Shown here: piece by piece, positions 37,252 through 44,864 of the stretch
Numbering within the stretch: position 1 is the first letter of the stretch
Layout: each line of letters starts with the position of its first letter
Assembly: GCF_947498805.1 (NCBI RefSeq)
Contig: NZ_CANMLT010000005.1
Coordinates: 62,001 to 126,000 of the forward strand
Length of the DNA stretch: 64,000 bases
DNA from: an uncultured Tenacibaculum sp.
GTDB taxonomy: Bacteria; Bacteroidota; Bacteroidia; Flavobacteriales; Flavobacteriaceae
Reading direction: 5' to 3'
Notes under the pieces: model-generated
The model's input: only the letters and a program-made list of their open reading frames with translations
Databases searched by the model: none
What the model was told of the DNA's origin: nothing
Position numbers and translations under genes: made by a program

Positions 37252-38838
37252 ATGGAATACTCATTAAAAAATCTTGTTCAAAGATTATTAAAGAGCAATC
37301 AGATCTCTTTTGATAAAGATGAATTGGCTTTTCAAATTCAAAGTCACCCATCTTATCCTAGTTTACATGCCATTACTGGTGTGTTAGATCATTTTAATAT
37401 AGAAAATGTTGCTGCTGATGTTCCAGCCAATAAAGAAACTCTAGTACAATTACCAGACTGCTTCTTAGCACAAATCAATACCGAAAAAGGAAAGGATTTG
37501 GTGATTGTTGATAGAAAAAAGCAAGATTATTTTGTTTATAACTCTGAAAACAAAAAACAAAAGCATACCGAACAAGAATTCATAGAAAAATTTACAGGTA
37601 TTATTGTAGCGGTTGAAAAAACTGAAGAAAGTTTACAACCAGAGAAAAAATCGAACTTTGCTAAGTTTTTAGCTATTGGATTGTTAATTGGTTTAACAGG
37701 ATTTACATTATATCAAAACACTACTAATCTATATACCTTGGCATACTTAGTATTGTCTGTTGTTGGAATTATTACCAGTGTTGCCATTGTAAAACAAGAA
37801 TTAGGTTTAAAAACATCTATAGGAAATGCCTTTTGTTCGGGAGCTGATGATAAGAAAGATTGTGATGCAGTATTAACTTCAAAAGGAGCAGAAATTATAA
37901 AAGGATATAAACTGAGTGATTTAAGTGTGTTGTATTTCTCTGGGCTTACTTTATTAACCTTAGCTCAGATTGCAAATCCAGCTATTTCTTATACGATTAG
38001 CTTACTAGCCATTCCGGTTACTTTATATTCTATATATTATCAATATGCCATAGTAAAGAAATGGTGTATGTTGTGTTTGAGTATTGTAGGGGTTTTATGG
38101 TTACAAGCAGCTGTACCTTTAATAACCAATACCTATATAACAACATTTGTTCCTACAAGTTTTGTTGCTTTTGGTATTGTTGCTTCTTTAACTTGGTTGA
38201 CTTGGTATTTTATCAAACCACTAGTAGCTGAAGTAACTGAATTAAGAAAAGATAAAATAGAAAGTGTAAAATTCAAGAGAAACTTTACATTATTAAATAG
38301 TTTATTACACAAATCCCCACAGTTATATACACAGATAGAAAACAGTCAGGAGATTGTATTTGGAAATCCTAACTCAGCTTTAGAGCTTACCATTGTTACC
38401 AATCCTTTTTGTGGTCATTGTAAACCAGTGCATGAGCATATTGATGAGATTTTACATCGTTATGCTAATAATGTAAGGATCAAGATAAGATTTAACATAA
38501 ATACTGAAAATAAAGATGGTGATGCCGTAAAGATAACTAGTAGACTTATAGAAATATACCATACGCAAGGAAGTGAAGCTTGTTTAAAGGCAATGGATGC
38601 TATTTATGGAGGTGAAAAACCAGCAAAGTGGTTAGAAACTTATGGAACATGTACTCAACAAGAAGTATATATAGCAGAACTGGAAAGAGAAAAAGAGTGG
38701 TGTACTAACAATGCTATTAATTTCACACCAGAAATCTTAGTGAATGGAAGATCATTCCCTAAAGAATATAACAGAACAGATTTAATCTTGTTTATTGAAG
38801 ATTTAGAAGAAAATGCTCAGGAATTGACAACCGTATAG
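37252..38838 (+). CDS. C39-like / VKOR / DsbA-like thiol oxidase fusion of the peptide cassette
   Basis: Protein of 528 residues in three parts. The N-terminal domain (about 1-125) resembles C39 peptidase domains (HPSYPSLHAITGVLDHFNI..., then DYFVYN) but lacks the catalytic Cys. A VKOR membrane domain (about 140-320) has the loop cysteines in FCSGADDKKDCDAV and the active-site WCMLC near 270. A C-terminal thioredoxin-like domain has NPFCGHCKP near 386. This architecture makes disulfides and passes electrons to quinone. The dead C39-like part may bind double-glycine leaders and bring precursors to the oxidase (inference). The peptide genes follow directly. Confidence 0.9.
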   Translation: MEYSLKNLVQRLLKSNQISFDKDELAFQIQSHPSYPSLHAITGVLDHFNIENVAADVPANKETLVQLPDCFLAQINTEKGKDLVIVDRKKQDYFVYNSENKKQKHTEQEFIEKFTGIIVAVEKTEESLQPEKKSNFAKFLAIGLLIGLTGFTLYQNTTNLYTLAYLVLSVVGIITSVAIVKQELGLKTSIGNAFCSGADDKKDCDAVLTSKGAEIIKGYKLSDLSVLYFSGLTLLTLAQIANPAISYTISLLAIPVTLYSIYYQYAIVKKWCMLCLSIVGVLWLQAAVPLITNTYITTFVPTSFVAFGIVASLTWLTWYFIKPLVAEVTELRKDKIESVKFKRNFTLLNSLLHKSPQLYTQIENSQEIVFGNPNSALELTIVTNPFCGHCKPVHEHIDEILHRYANNVRIKIRFNINTENKDGDAVKITSRLIEIYHTQGSEACLKAMDAIYGGEKPAKWLETYGTCTQQEVYIAELEREKEWCTNNAINFTPEILVNGRSFPKEYNRTDLILFIEDLEENAQELTTV

Positions 38839-38900
38839 TATCCTAATTGCTATTTAGAGAAACTCGTTTCTGGGAAAGTTGCTACAACTAATAATATATC

Positions 38901-38945
38901 TCGCGAAGAATAGACATAAATGGTGAGTGTCTTTAAATGTTCACC
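38901..38945 (+). promoter_or_regulatory. structured leader element, putative H-type pseudoknot (copy 1)
   Basis: The invariant block TCGCGAAGAATAGACA (38901-38916) begins the element. Helix 1 pairs AGACA (38912-38916) with TGTCT (38928-38932). Helix 2 pairs GGTGA (38922-38926) with TCACC (38941-38945). The helices interleave as in an H-type pseudoknot. The element ends 28 bp before the first peptide ATG. Copy 2 at 41728-41777 keeps helix 1 in sequence and helix 2 in pairing only. Confidence 0.65.
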
Positions 38946-38973
38946 TCATGTATAACTTTAACTATTTTTTATT

Positions 38974-39165
38974 ATGAAAAAATCAATTCTAAACTTAGGA
39001 CAGGTTTTAAATAAAGCTCAACAAAAACAAGTTAATGGAGGTCGTAAATACTGTGAATCACATGAAGATTGTGGTACAGGATGTTGCAATACTGCTCGTT
39101 TTTGTCAAGTATTTGGAGCTCCAAACACTGGAGGCCTTTTATGTGACGGTAGCTTATTTGGCTAA
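38974..39165 (+). CDS. double-glycine leader peptide precursor 1 (six Cys, cystine-knot-like)
   Basis: Precursor of 63 residues. The 23-residue leader MKKSILNLGQVLNKA...NGG ends in a GG cleavage site. The 40-residue core has six cysteines in the order C-X5-C-X3-CC-X5-C-X12-C. That C-C-CC-C-C order is the one seen in inhibitor cystine knot mini-proteins. Export by the C39 ABC protein at 39491 and oxidation by the VKOR fusion at 37252 are inferred from linkage. Toxic, signalling or other activity is unknown. Confidence 0.88.
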   Translation: MKKSILNLGQVLNKAQQKQVNGGRKYCESHEDCGTGCCNTARFCQVFGAPNTGGLLCDGSLFG

Positions 39166-39240
39166 AAATCTGTAAATACACAATTCAATTAAAAAAACAA
39201 CTTTAAGTATCTCAAAGAGATATTTTTCAAATCAAAAATT

Positions 39241-39399
39241 ATGAAAAAATCAATCTTAAATTTAGGAACAGTATTAAACAAAGTACAACAAAAACAAGTT
39301 AATGGTGGGCGTAAGCAATGTGACGCTAACCGTGATGGCGAATGTGAAGACTTTGGAAGACAATGTGCTGAATTTTATTGTCGTTTCATACTTCAATAA
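39241..39399 (+). CDS. double-glycine leader peptide precursor 2 (four Cys)
   Basis: Small gene of 52 codons. The leader is nearly identical to precursor 1 (MKKSILNLGTVLNKV, then QQKQVNGG). The 29-residue core begins RKQCDANRDGEC and has four cysteines spaced C-X7-C-X6-C-X4-C. The core is hydrophilic and acidic in the middle and ends CRFILQ. It lies 75 bp after precursor 1. An intrinsic terminator follows 44 bp later. Confidence 0.88.
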   Translation: MKKSILNLGTVLNKVQQKQVNGGRKQCDANRDGECEDFGRQCAEFYCRFILQ

Positions 39400-39443
39400 A
39401 AATTTAGGATAGCACTTCTTCATAGAAAAGCTATTAAACTTAT

Positions 39444-39472
39444 AAAAGGAGAATTGAAAATATTCTCCTTTT
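39444..39472 (+). terminator. intrinsic terminator between precursor 2 and the ABC exporter gene
   Basis: An 11-bp perfect stem AAAAGGAGAAT / ATTCTCCTTTT with a 7-nt loop, its 3' arm running into T5CTTT. It ends 18 bp before the exporter start codon, leaving no room for a promoter. The exporter therefore seems to depend on readthrough. Confidence 0.88.
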
Positions 39473-39490
39473 TCTTTAAACCTTTCTTCT

Positions 39491-41677
39491 TTGAAAAAAT
39501 TTCCAAATTATAAGCAAACAGAGGCCAAAGATTGTGGACCTACTTGTATTAAGATTATTGCCAAGCATTATGGTAAGACTATCAACACTCAACAACTACG
39601 TAAACTAAGTGAAACTACACGAGAAGGTAGTAGTTTATTAGGGTTAAGTGAAGCAGTTGAATCAATTGGTTTTAAATCTTTAGGAATAAAACTAGCGTTT
39701 AATAAATTAAAAGAAGCGCCTTTTCCTTGTATTATCCATTGGAATAAGAATCATTATGTGGTACTCTATAAAATAAAAAAAGATACCGTATACATTTCTG
39801 ACCCAGCACATGGATTAATAACCTTTACGAAAGAAGAGTTTATTCAGCATTGGATTGGTAATAATGCCGATGAAAATACAGAGGAAGGAATTGCTTTACT
39901 TATAGAACCTACTCCTAGGTTTTATAGTGAGGAATTTGAAGAGGATGAGAAGTTTGGATTTGGATTTATTTTCAAGTATTTATTTAAGTACAAAAAATTT
40001 GTTACACAGTTAATCGTAGGGTTATTAGCAGGGAGTTTATTACAATTAATCCTACCCTTTTTAACCCAAAGTGTGGTAGATGTAGGTATTGAAAATCAAG
40101 ACCTAAACTTTGTATACCTTATTCTATTTGCGCAACTGTTTTTGTTTATAGGAAAAGCATCTTTAGAGATTATAAGAAGTTGGATTTTATTACATCTTAG
40201 TACAAGAATCAATATTTCTTTAATATCCGATTTTTTCATCAAGTTAATGAAATTACCTATTTCTTATTTTGATGTGAGAATGACAGGAGATTTATTACAA
40301 AGAATCAATGATCATAAACGTATTGAAAGAATCTTAACAACGTCTTCACTAACGGTACTTTTTTCCTTTTTTAACCTAATTATATTCAGTTTAGTACTTG
40401 GATATTATAGTTTACAAATCTTTGGAGTATTTGTATTAGGAAGTGTACTGTATTTCGGATGGGTTTTGTTCTTCTTTAAAAAGAGAAAAGAACTCGATTA
40501 CAAACGTTTCTCTCAAGTAAGTCAAGAACAAAGTAAAGTAATTGAGCTTATCAATGGAATGCAAGAAATAAAGCTACATAATGCAGAAAGACGTATGCGT
40601 TGGAATTGGGAATATGTACAAGCCCGATTGTTTAAAGTTGCTACCAAGAGTTTAGCCTTAGAACAAACACAAAGTGTAGGTTCTAACTTTATCAATGAGC
40701 TAAAAAACATGTTCATTACCATACTCTCTGCCAAACTGGTTATTGATGGAAACATCACCTTAGGTATGATGATGGCCATTAGTTATATCGTAGGACAATT
40801 AAACGGTCCTATTACCCAGCTTATTAGTTTTATGAGAGATGTACAAGATGCACAGATATCGGTAGATAGATTAGGAGAAATCCACAATATGGAAGATGAA
40901 GAAAAACCAGAGGATGAGAAAGTAACTCAAATTCCAGAAGATGCTGCTATCAAACTAAGTAACATATCCTTTAGATATACAGGAGGATTAGAACCTGTGT
41001 TAAAGGATTTATCCTTAGAAATACCTGCAAATAAAACTACTGCTATTGTAGGAGTAAGTGGTAGTGGAAAATCAACCCTTATGAAACTCTTATTAGGGTT
41101 TTATCAGGTAGACAAAGGAGATATTATGGTTAATAATTTTAATCTAAGAAATATCTCACAAAAAGAATGGAGAAGAAACTGTGGAGTGGTAATGCAAGAA
41201 GGATACATTTTTAATGATTCTATTGCTAAAAACATTGCGGTAGGTGAAGATTATGTAGATAAAGAAAAATTAGCACATGCGATAGATGTAGCTAATATCT
41301 CAGATTATATAGAAAGTCTTCCTTTAGGATACAATACCAAAATAGGAAGTGAAGGAAACGGACTTAGTACAGGACAAAAACAACGTTTGTTAATTGCTAG
41401 ATCTGTGTATAAAAATCCGAAGTTTTTATTTTTTGATGAAGCTACTAGTGCATTAGATGCCAACAATGAAAAGGTAATTATGGGGAAACTAAATACCTTT
41501 TTTGCTAACAAAACAGCAGTGGTTATTGCCCATAGATTAAGTACTGTAAAAAATGCACATCAAATTGTGGTGTTAGACAAAGGAAAAATCATAGAAAAAG
41601 GAACTCATGAAGAGTTAATCAAACTAAAAGGAAGTTATTACCATCTAGTTAAAAACCAATTAGACCTAGGTAAATAA
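39491..41677 (+). CDS. peptidase-containing ABC exporter (C39, PCAT)
   Basis: Protein of 728 residues that cuts double-glycine leaders and exports the core. The C39 protease (about 1-135) has Cys in KDCGPTC (residue 14), His in KNHYVVLYK (about 87) and Asp in ISDPAHG (about 104). The membrane domain covers about 165-440. The nucleotide-binding domain has Walker A GVSGSGKST (about 520), signature LSTGQKQR (about 624) and Walker B FLFFDEATSALD (about 646). The start is TTG at 39491, which places the catalytic Cys at the usual distance from the N-terminus. It is flanked on both sides by precursor genes, so its substrates are close to certain. Confidence 0.95.
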   Translation: MKKFPNYKQTEAKDCGPTCIKIIAKHYGKTINTQQLRKLSETTREGSSLLGLSEAVESIGFKSLGIKLAFNKLKEAPFPCIIHWNKNHYVVLYKIKKDTVYISDPAHGLITFTKEEFIQHWIGNNADENTEEGIALLIEPTPRFYSEEFEEDEKFGFGFIFKYLFKYKKFVTQLIVGLLAGSLLQLILPFLTQSVVDVGIENQDLNFVYLILFAQLFLFIGKASLEIIRSWILLHLSTRINISLISDFFIKLMKLPISYFDVRMTGDLLQRINDHKRIERILTTSSLTVLFSFFNLIIFSLVLGYYSLQIFGVFVLGSVLYFGWVLFFFKKRKELDYKRFSQVSQEQSKVIELINGMQEIKLHNAERRMRWNWEYVQARLFKVATKSLALEQTQSVGSNFINELKNMFITILSAKLVIDGNITLGMMMAISYIVGQLNGPITQLISFMRDVQDAQISVDRLGEIHNMEDEEKPEDEKVTQIPEDAAIKLSNISFRYTGGLEPVLKDLSLEIPANKTTAIVGVSGSGKSTLMKLLLGFYQVDKGDIMVNNFNLRNISQKEWRRNCGVVMQEGYIFNDSIAKNIAVGEDYVDKEKLAHAIDVANISDYIESLPLGYNTKIGSEGNGLSTGQKQRLLIARSVYKNPKFLFFDEATSALDANNEKVIMGKLNTFFANKTAVVIAHRLSTVKNAHQIVVLDKGKIIEKGTHEELIKLKGSYYHLVKNQLDLGK

Positions 41678-41727
41678 AACATACAAAGTCATATAAGCCT
41701 ATAAACGCTTAATGATCAAAATATTTT

Positions 41728-41777
41728 TCGCGAAGAATAGACACAATCCTTGAGTGTCTCTAAATAGTTCAAGGATT
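41728..41777 (+). promoter_or_regulatory. structured leader element, putative H-type pseudoknot (copy 2)
   Basis: TCGCGAAGAATAGACA (41728-41743) is identical to copy 1. Helix 1 pairs AGACA (41739-41743) with TGTCT (41755-41759). Helix 2 is a perfect 9-bp pairing of AATCCTTGA (41745-41753) with TCAAGGATT (41769-41777). Against copy 1, two helix 2 pairs change on both sides (G-C to C-G and G-C to U-A). The element ends 27 bp before the precursor 3 ATG. Confidence 0.68.
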
Positions 41778-41804
41778 TAATCAAATTAATTAAATCTTAA
41801 AGTG

Positions 41805-42005
41805 ATGAAAAAATCAATTTTAAATTTAGGAATAGCTTTAAACAAAGCTGATCAAAAAACTATTAACGGAGGAATGAATTGTCCTTCTAGTCCTATTTGT
41901 TATGGAATTAACACAATGCAATGTGGTACATGTGCAGAATACCATGCACTTCCTCGTGATTGCAAAATGAGAGTTTTAGTAAGTGTAGATTGTTTTGGAA
42001 TTTAA
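41805..42005 (+). CDS. double-glycine leader peptide precursor 3 (six Cys)
   Basis: Precursor of 66 residues. The leader begins MKKSILNLGIALNKA and ends NGG at residue 23. The 43-residue core has cysteines C-X5-C-X7-C-X2-C-X9-C-X9-C and ends VDCFGI. A GTG codon lies directly before the ATG, but ATG at 41805 is chosen because all six leaders then align. It is first in the second precursor group, behind leader element copy 2. Confidence 0.88.
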   Translation: MKKSILNLGIALNKADQKTINGGMNCPSSPICYGINTMQCGTCAEYHALPRDCKMRVLVSVDCFGI

Positions 42006-42017
42006 AAAAATTATAAG

Positions 42018-42212
42018 ATGAAAAAATCAATTTTAAACTTAGGAACAACATTAAATAAGAGTGAACAAAAAGCTGTTAATGGAGGTATGCGTCGTTGTGC
42101 TTCTCTTTTCTTTTGCGCTTTTAACTGTGATGAAGGTGATCCATGTGCTATTCCTAATGGATTAGGAGGTGCTAATAGAGGTACTATTGTTAACGGACAA
42201 TGTTGTTTATAA
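42018..42212 (+). CDS. double-glycine leader peptide precursor 4 (six Cys)
   Basis: Precursor of 64 residues. The 23-residue leader (MKKSILNLGTTLNKS, then EQKAVNGG) ends at GG. The 41-residue core has cysteines C-X5-C-X3-C-X5-C-X18-CC and a Gly/Asn-rich centre (PNGLGGANRG). It ends in CCL. It is 12 bp after precursor 3 and 10 bp before precursor 5, so the group is one operon. Confidence 0.88.
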   Translation: MKKSILNLGTTLNKSEQKAVNGGMRRCASLFFCAFNCDEGDPCAIPNGLGGANRGTIVNGQCCL

Positions 42213-42222
42213 AATATACATT

Positions 42223-42408
42223 ATGAAAAAATCAATCTTAACTTTAGGTAAAAGTTTAAATAAAACGGAACAAAAGAACATCAATGGAGGTTTTTTCACT
42301 AATAACTGTTTTGACATTACAGACAGTTCTAGTTGTAACCGAAAAAGAGGATGTCAGTGGTATGGATGCTATTGTGGACCAAACTCTCCACACTTTGCTC
42401 CTTGTTAA
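42223..42408 (+). CDS. double-glycine leader peptide precursor 5 (six Cys)
   Basis: Precursor of 61 residues. The leader MKKSILTLGKSLNKT...NGG ends at residue 23. The 38-residue core has cysteines C-X8-C-X5-C-X4-C-X1-C-X9-C, with an aromatic centre CQWYGCYCG. An upstream in-frame ATG at 42169 overlaps precursor 4 and gives an unrelated extension. The start at 42223 fits the leader family. Confidence 0.87.
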   Translation: MKKSILTLGKSLNKTEQKNINGGFFTNNCFDITDSSSCNRKRGCQWYGCYCGPNSPHFAPC

Positions 42409-42469
42409 AACCAAATCCATCTATTTTTTATAAATAAAAAAATAGTAACTAAATTTTAAATCATATAAA

Positions 42470-42643
42470 ATGAAAAAATCAATTTTAAACTTAGGAAAAA
42501 ACTTAAGTAAACTAGAACAAAAAGCTATAAACGGAGGAAAAAGGTATTGTAACACAATAGCAGACTGTCCTCCTGGTAACTGTTGTATGCATAATGCATG
42601 CTTACCAGAAACACATTTTTTGTGTCGTTGGATTAGTTTATAA
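42470..42643 (+). CDS. double-glycine leader peptide precursor 6 (six Cys, cystine-knot-like)
   Basis: Precursor of 57 residues. The leader MKKSILNLGKNLSKL...NGG ends at residue 23. The 34-residue core begins KRYCNTIADCPPGNCC and has cysteines C-X5-C-X4-CC-X4-C-X7-C, the same C-C-CC-C-C order as precursor 1. An AT-rich inverted repeat lies between precursors 5 and 6 (around 42420-42445). A strong terminator follows at 42671. Confidence 0.88.
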   Translation: MKKSILNLGKNLSKLEQKAINGGKRYCNTIADCPPGNCCMHNACLPETHFLCRWISL

Positions 42644-42670
42644 TTTACTTTATTTGAAAAATTAAATTTT

Positions 42671-42697
42671 GATGCTCGTATAAGTGATACGAGCATC
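42671..42697 (+). terminator. intrinsic terminator between precursor 6 and the HlyD gene
   Basis: An 11-bp perfect stem GATGCTCGTAT / ATACGAGCATC with loop AAGTG, followed by TTTT. It ends 15 bp before the HlyD-like gene start, the same arrangement as before the ABC exporter. Confidence 0.9.
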
Positions 42698-42712
42698 TTT
42701 TAAACATTATAT

Positions 42713-44002
42713 ATGCCACAGAGTAATTCGGAAATAGAAATTCGTAGTGAAGAAGTACAAGAAATCTTAAGTCATGTACCTAATTGGATGATACGTTGGG
42801 GAAATACCTTATTCCTTCTATTGATACTAATGTTATTGTTCATTTCTTGGTTTGTTAGATACCCAGATGTTATTTCTTCACAAGTAATGGTAACCACTTC
42901 TTCTCCTCCTGAAAAATTATATGCCAATGCTAGAGGTAGATTTGATGTGTTTTTAACCAGTGAAGGCAGCCAAGTAAAAGCAGGTGATGTATTAGCAGTA
43001 ATTGAAAACAGTGCTTCTTATAAGGATGTATTGCTTTTAAAAAGCATTATAGATACCATACCTACACATAACGAAGAATTTGTATTTCCAATAGATAAAA
43101 TGCCTCCGATGATTTTAGGAGATATCACGTCTAGTTATTCTCAGTTTGAAAACGATTATTCTGAGTATATATTAAACAAAAAGCTAACTCCCTTTAAGTC
43201 GGAGAACTTAGCCAACCAAATGTCAGTAATCGAAGCTAAGGGAAGACTACAAATCTTATTATCTCAAAGAGAACTCAATAAAAAAGAACTTGTTTTTAAA
43301 GAGAATGACTTGAATAGAAGTCGTAAAATGTTTGAAAAAGGAGTTATTTCAGCCAAAGAAAAAGAATTAAAAGAAATTGAATCTTTACAAGCTAAAAGAG
43401 CTTACCAAAGTTTAGAAAGTTCTATTTCTCAGATGAGAGAACTTATTAGCAATTCTAATAAAAATTTAGAAGGAACCTCTATTCGAAAAACACAAAACGA
43501 TGTACGTTTACAAAAAAAGGCCGTGCAATCATTTTTGTATTTAAGAAATGCTATTAAAGATTGGCAAAGACAATACGGTTTAACCACTTCCATTGATGGT
43601 AAGGTGTCATTTTTATCGTATTGGAATAAAAACCAAACGGTACAACAAGGAAAGTTAATTTTTACCATTATTCCAGAAAAAAGCACTTCATATATTGGTA
43701 AAATAAAAGCTCCGGCGGCAAATTCTGGAAAAATCAAAAAAGGACAAAAAGTACAAATAAAGTTATTGAATTATCCCTCGGATGAATTTGGTGAGATTAA
43801 TGGAAAGGTACAATCTATTTCATTACTTCCAGATGAAGAAGGAAAATATTTAATAAATGTAGATTTACCACAGGACTTAAAAACTACCTATGGTAAACAA
43901 ATAGCATTTAGACAAGAAATGCAAGGAACGGCAGATATTGTTACCGAAGACTTACGATTGATAGAACGTTTTTTCTATCAACTTAAAAATATTATTAAAT
44001 AA
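42713..44002 (+). CDS. HlyD-family periplasmic adaptor of the peptide exporter
   Basis: Membrane fusion protein of 429 residues. A short cytoplasmic N-terminus is followed by one membrane helix (about 29-50, TLFLLLILMLLFISWFVRYPDV). The lipoyl/barrel half-motif comes next (GRFDVFLTSEGSQVKAGDVLAVIE), then coiled-coil helices (about 150-290) and the second half-motif (SIDGKVSFLSYWNKNQTVQQGKLIFTIIPE). It would link the C39 ABC protein to an outer membrane channel. No TolC-like gene is in the cassette, so a shared channel elsewhere is expected. Confidence 0.92.
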   Translation: MPQSNSEIEIRSEEVQEILSHVPNWMIRWGNTLFLLLILMLLFISWFVRYPDVISSQVMVTTSSPPEKLYANARGRFDVFLTSEGSQVKAGDVLAVIENSASYKDVLLLKSIIDTIPTHNEEFVFPIDKMPPMILGDITSSYSQFENDYSEYILNKKLTPFKSENLANQMSVIEAKGRLQILLSQRELNKKELVFKENDLNRSRKMFEKGVISAKEKELKEIESLQAKRAYQSLESSISQMRELISNSNKNLEGTSIRKTQNDVRLQKKAVQSFLYLRNAIKDWQRQYGLTTSIDGKVSFLSYWNKNQTVQQGKLIFTIIPEKSTSYIGKIKAPAANSGKIKKGQKVQIKLLNYPSDEFGEINGKVQSISLLPDEEGKYLINVDLPQDLKTTYGKQIAFRQEMQGTADIVTEDLRLIERFFYQLKNIIK

Positions 44003-44095
44003 TATGCATTCCTATATCTTAAAAAACACTAAATTAGCAGGCTTGCTAAAAAAGTAATTTTAGCAATTCAAATTGTTAATTAACTAAAAAGATAT

Positions 44096-44812
44096 ATGAG
44101 TATGAGTCCTAATGATGACAGAAAAATAAAAGAAAAATTACACCCAAAAACTTGGAATGAGATAAAAACAAATGACAGTTGGGCTATTTTCAAAATCATG
44201 TCTGAATTTGTTGAAGGATATGAGAAATTAAGTAAAATTGGACCATGTGTTTCTATTTTTGGTTCTGCAAGAACAAAGACAGATCACCCTTATTATAAGT
44301 TAGCTGAAGAAGTAGCTTTTCAATTAACTCAAAACGGATTTGGAGTAATTACAGGAGGAGGTCCTGGTATTATGGAAGCGGGTAACAAAGGTGCACACAG
44401 AGGAAAAGGAACCTCAGTAGGATTAAACATCGAGCTTCCTTTTGAGCAACACGATAACCCTTGGATTGACCATGATAAAAACTTAGAATTTGATTACTTC
44501 TTTGTTCGTAAAGTAATGTTTGTAAAGTATTCTCAAGGTTTTGTTGTAATGCCTGGTGGTTTTGGAACCTTAGATGAACTTTTTGAAGCAATCACTTTAA
44601 TTCAAACAAACAAAATAGGAAGATTCCCTATTGTTTTAGTTGGACGAAAATTCTGGAGTGGTTTATTAGACTGGATCAAGAATACATTACTAGAAGAAGG
44701 CAATATCAGCGAAAAAGATTTAAACCTATTTAGAGTAGTTGATACCGCTGAAGAAGCTGTAGAACATTTCAATAAATTCTACGCTAAATATCAATTAAAG
44801 CCAAACTTCTAA
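44096..44812 (+). CDS. LOG family protein (TIGR00730-type)
   Basis: Rossmann-like protein of 238 residues. The family motif PGGFGTLDELFEA and the upstream GSARTKTDHPYYKLAEE and GGGPGIMEAGNKGA are clear. Members are cytokinin-type nucleotide phosphoribohydrolases (release of base from a nucleoside 5'-monophosphate), formerly annotated as lysine decarboxylases. ATG at 44096 or the second ATG two codons later may start it. It is followed by its own terminator at 44828. Confidence 0.93.
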   Translation: MSMSPNDDRKIKEKLHPKTWNEIKTNDSWAIFKIMSEFVEGYEKLSKIGPCVSIFGSARTKTDHPYYKLAEEVAFQLTQNGFGVITGGGPGIMEAGNKGAHRGKGTSVGLNIELPFEQHDNPWIDHDKNLEFDYFFVRKVMFVKYSQGFVVMPGGFGTLDELFEAITLIQTNKIGRFPIVLVGRKFWSGLLDWIKNTLLEEGNISEKDLNLFRVVDTAEEAVEHFNKFYAKYQLKPNF

Positions 44813-44827
44813 AAATTATTATATTTA

Positions 44828-44850
44828 AAGCTCGTTATGTTAACGAGCTT
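44828..44850 (+). terminator. terminator after the LOG family gene
   Basis: A 10-bp perfect stem AAGCTCGTTA / TAACGAGCTT with loop TGT, followed by TTTT. It ends 14 bp before the TTG start of the next gene. Confidence 0.9.
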
Positions 44851-44864
44851 TTTTATTTAAAACT

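Noticed and set aside
38974..42643. Lanthipeptide or class II lantibiotic cluster
   Set aside because: No LanM/LanB/LanC or similar enzyme is present. Cys are even in number without matching Ser/Thr-rich cores, and the linked enzyme is a disulfide oxidase.
42421..42696. Minus-strand ORF of 91 codons over precursor 6
   Set aside because: It is antisense to the precursor gene and terminator, with no start signal. The plus-strand leader family is decisive.
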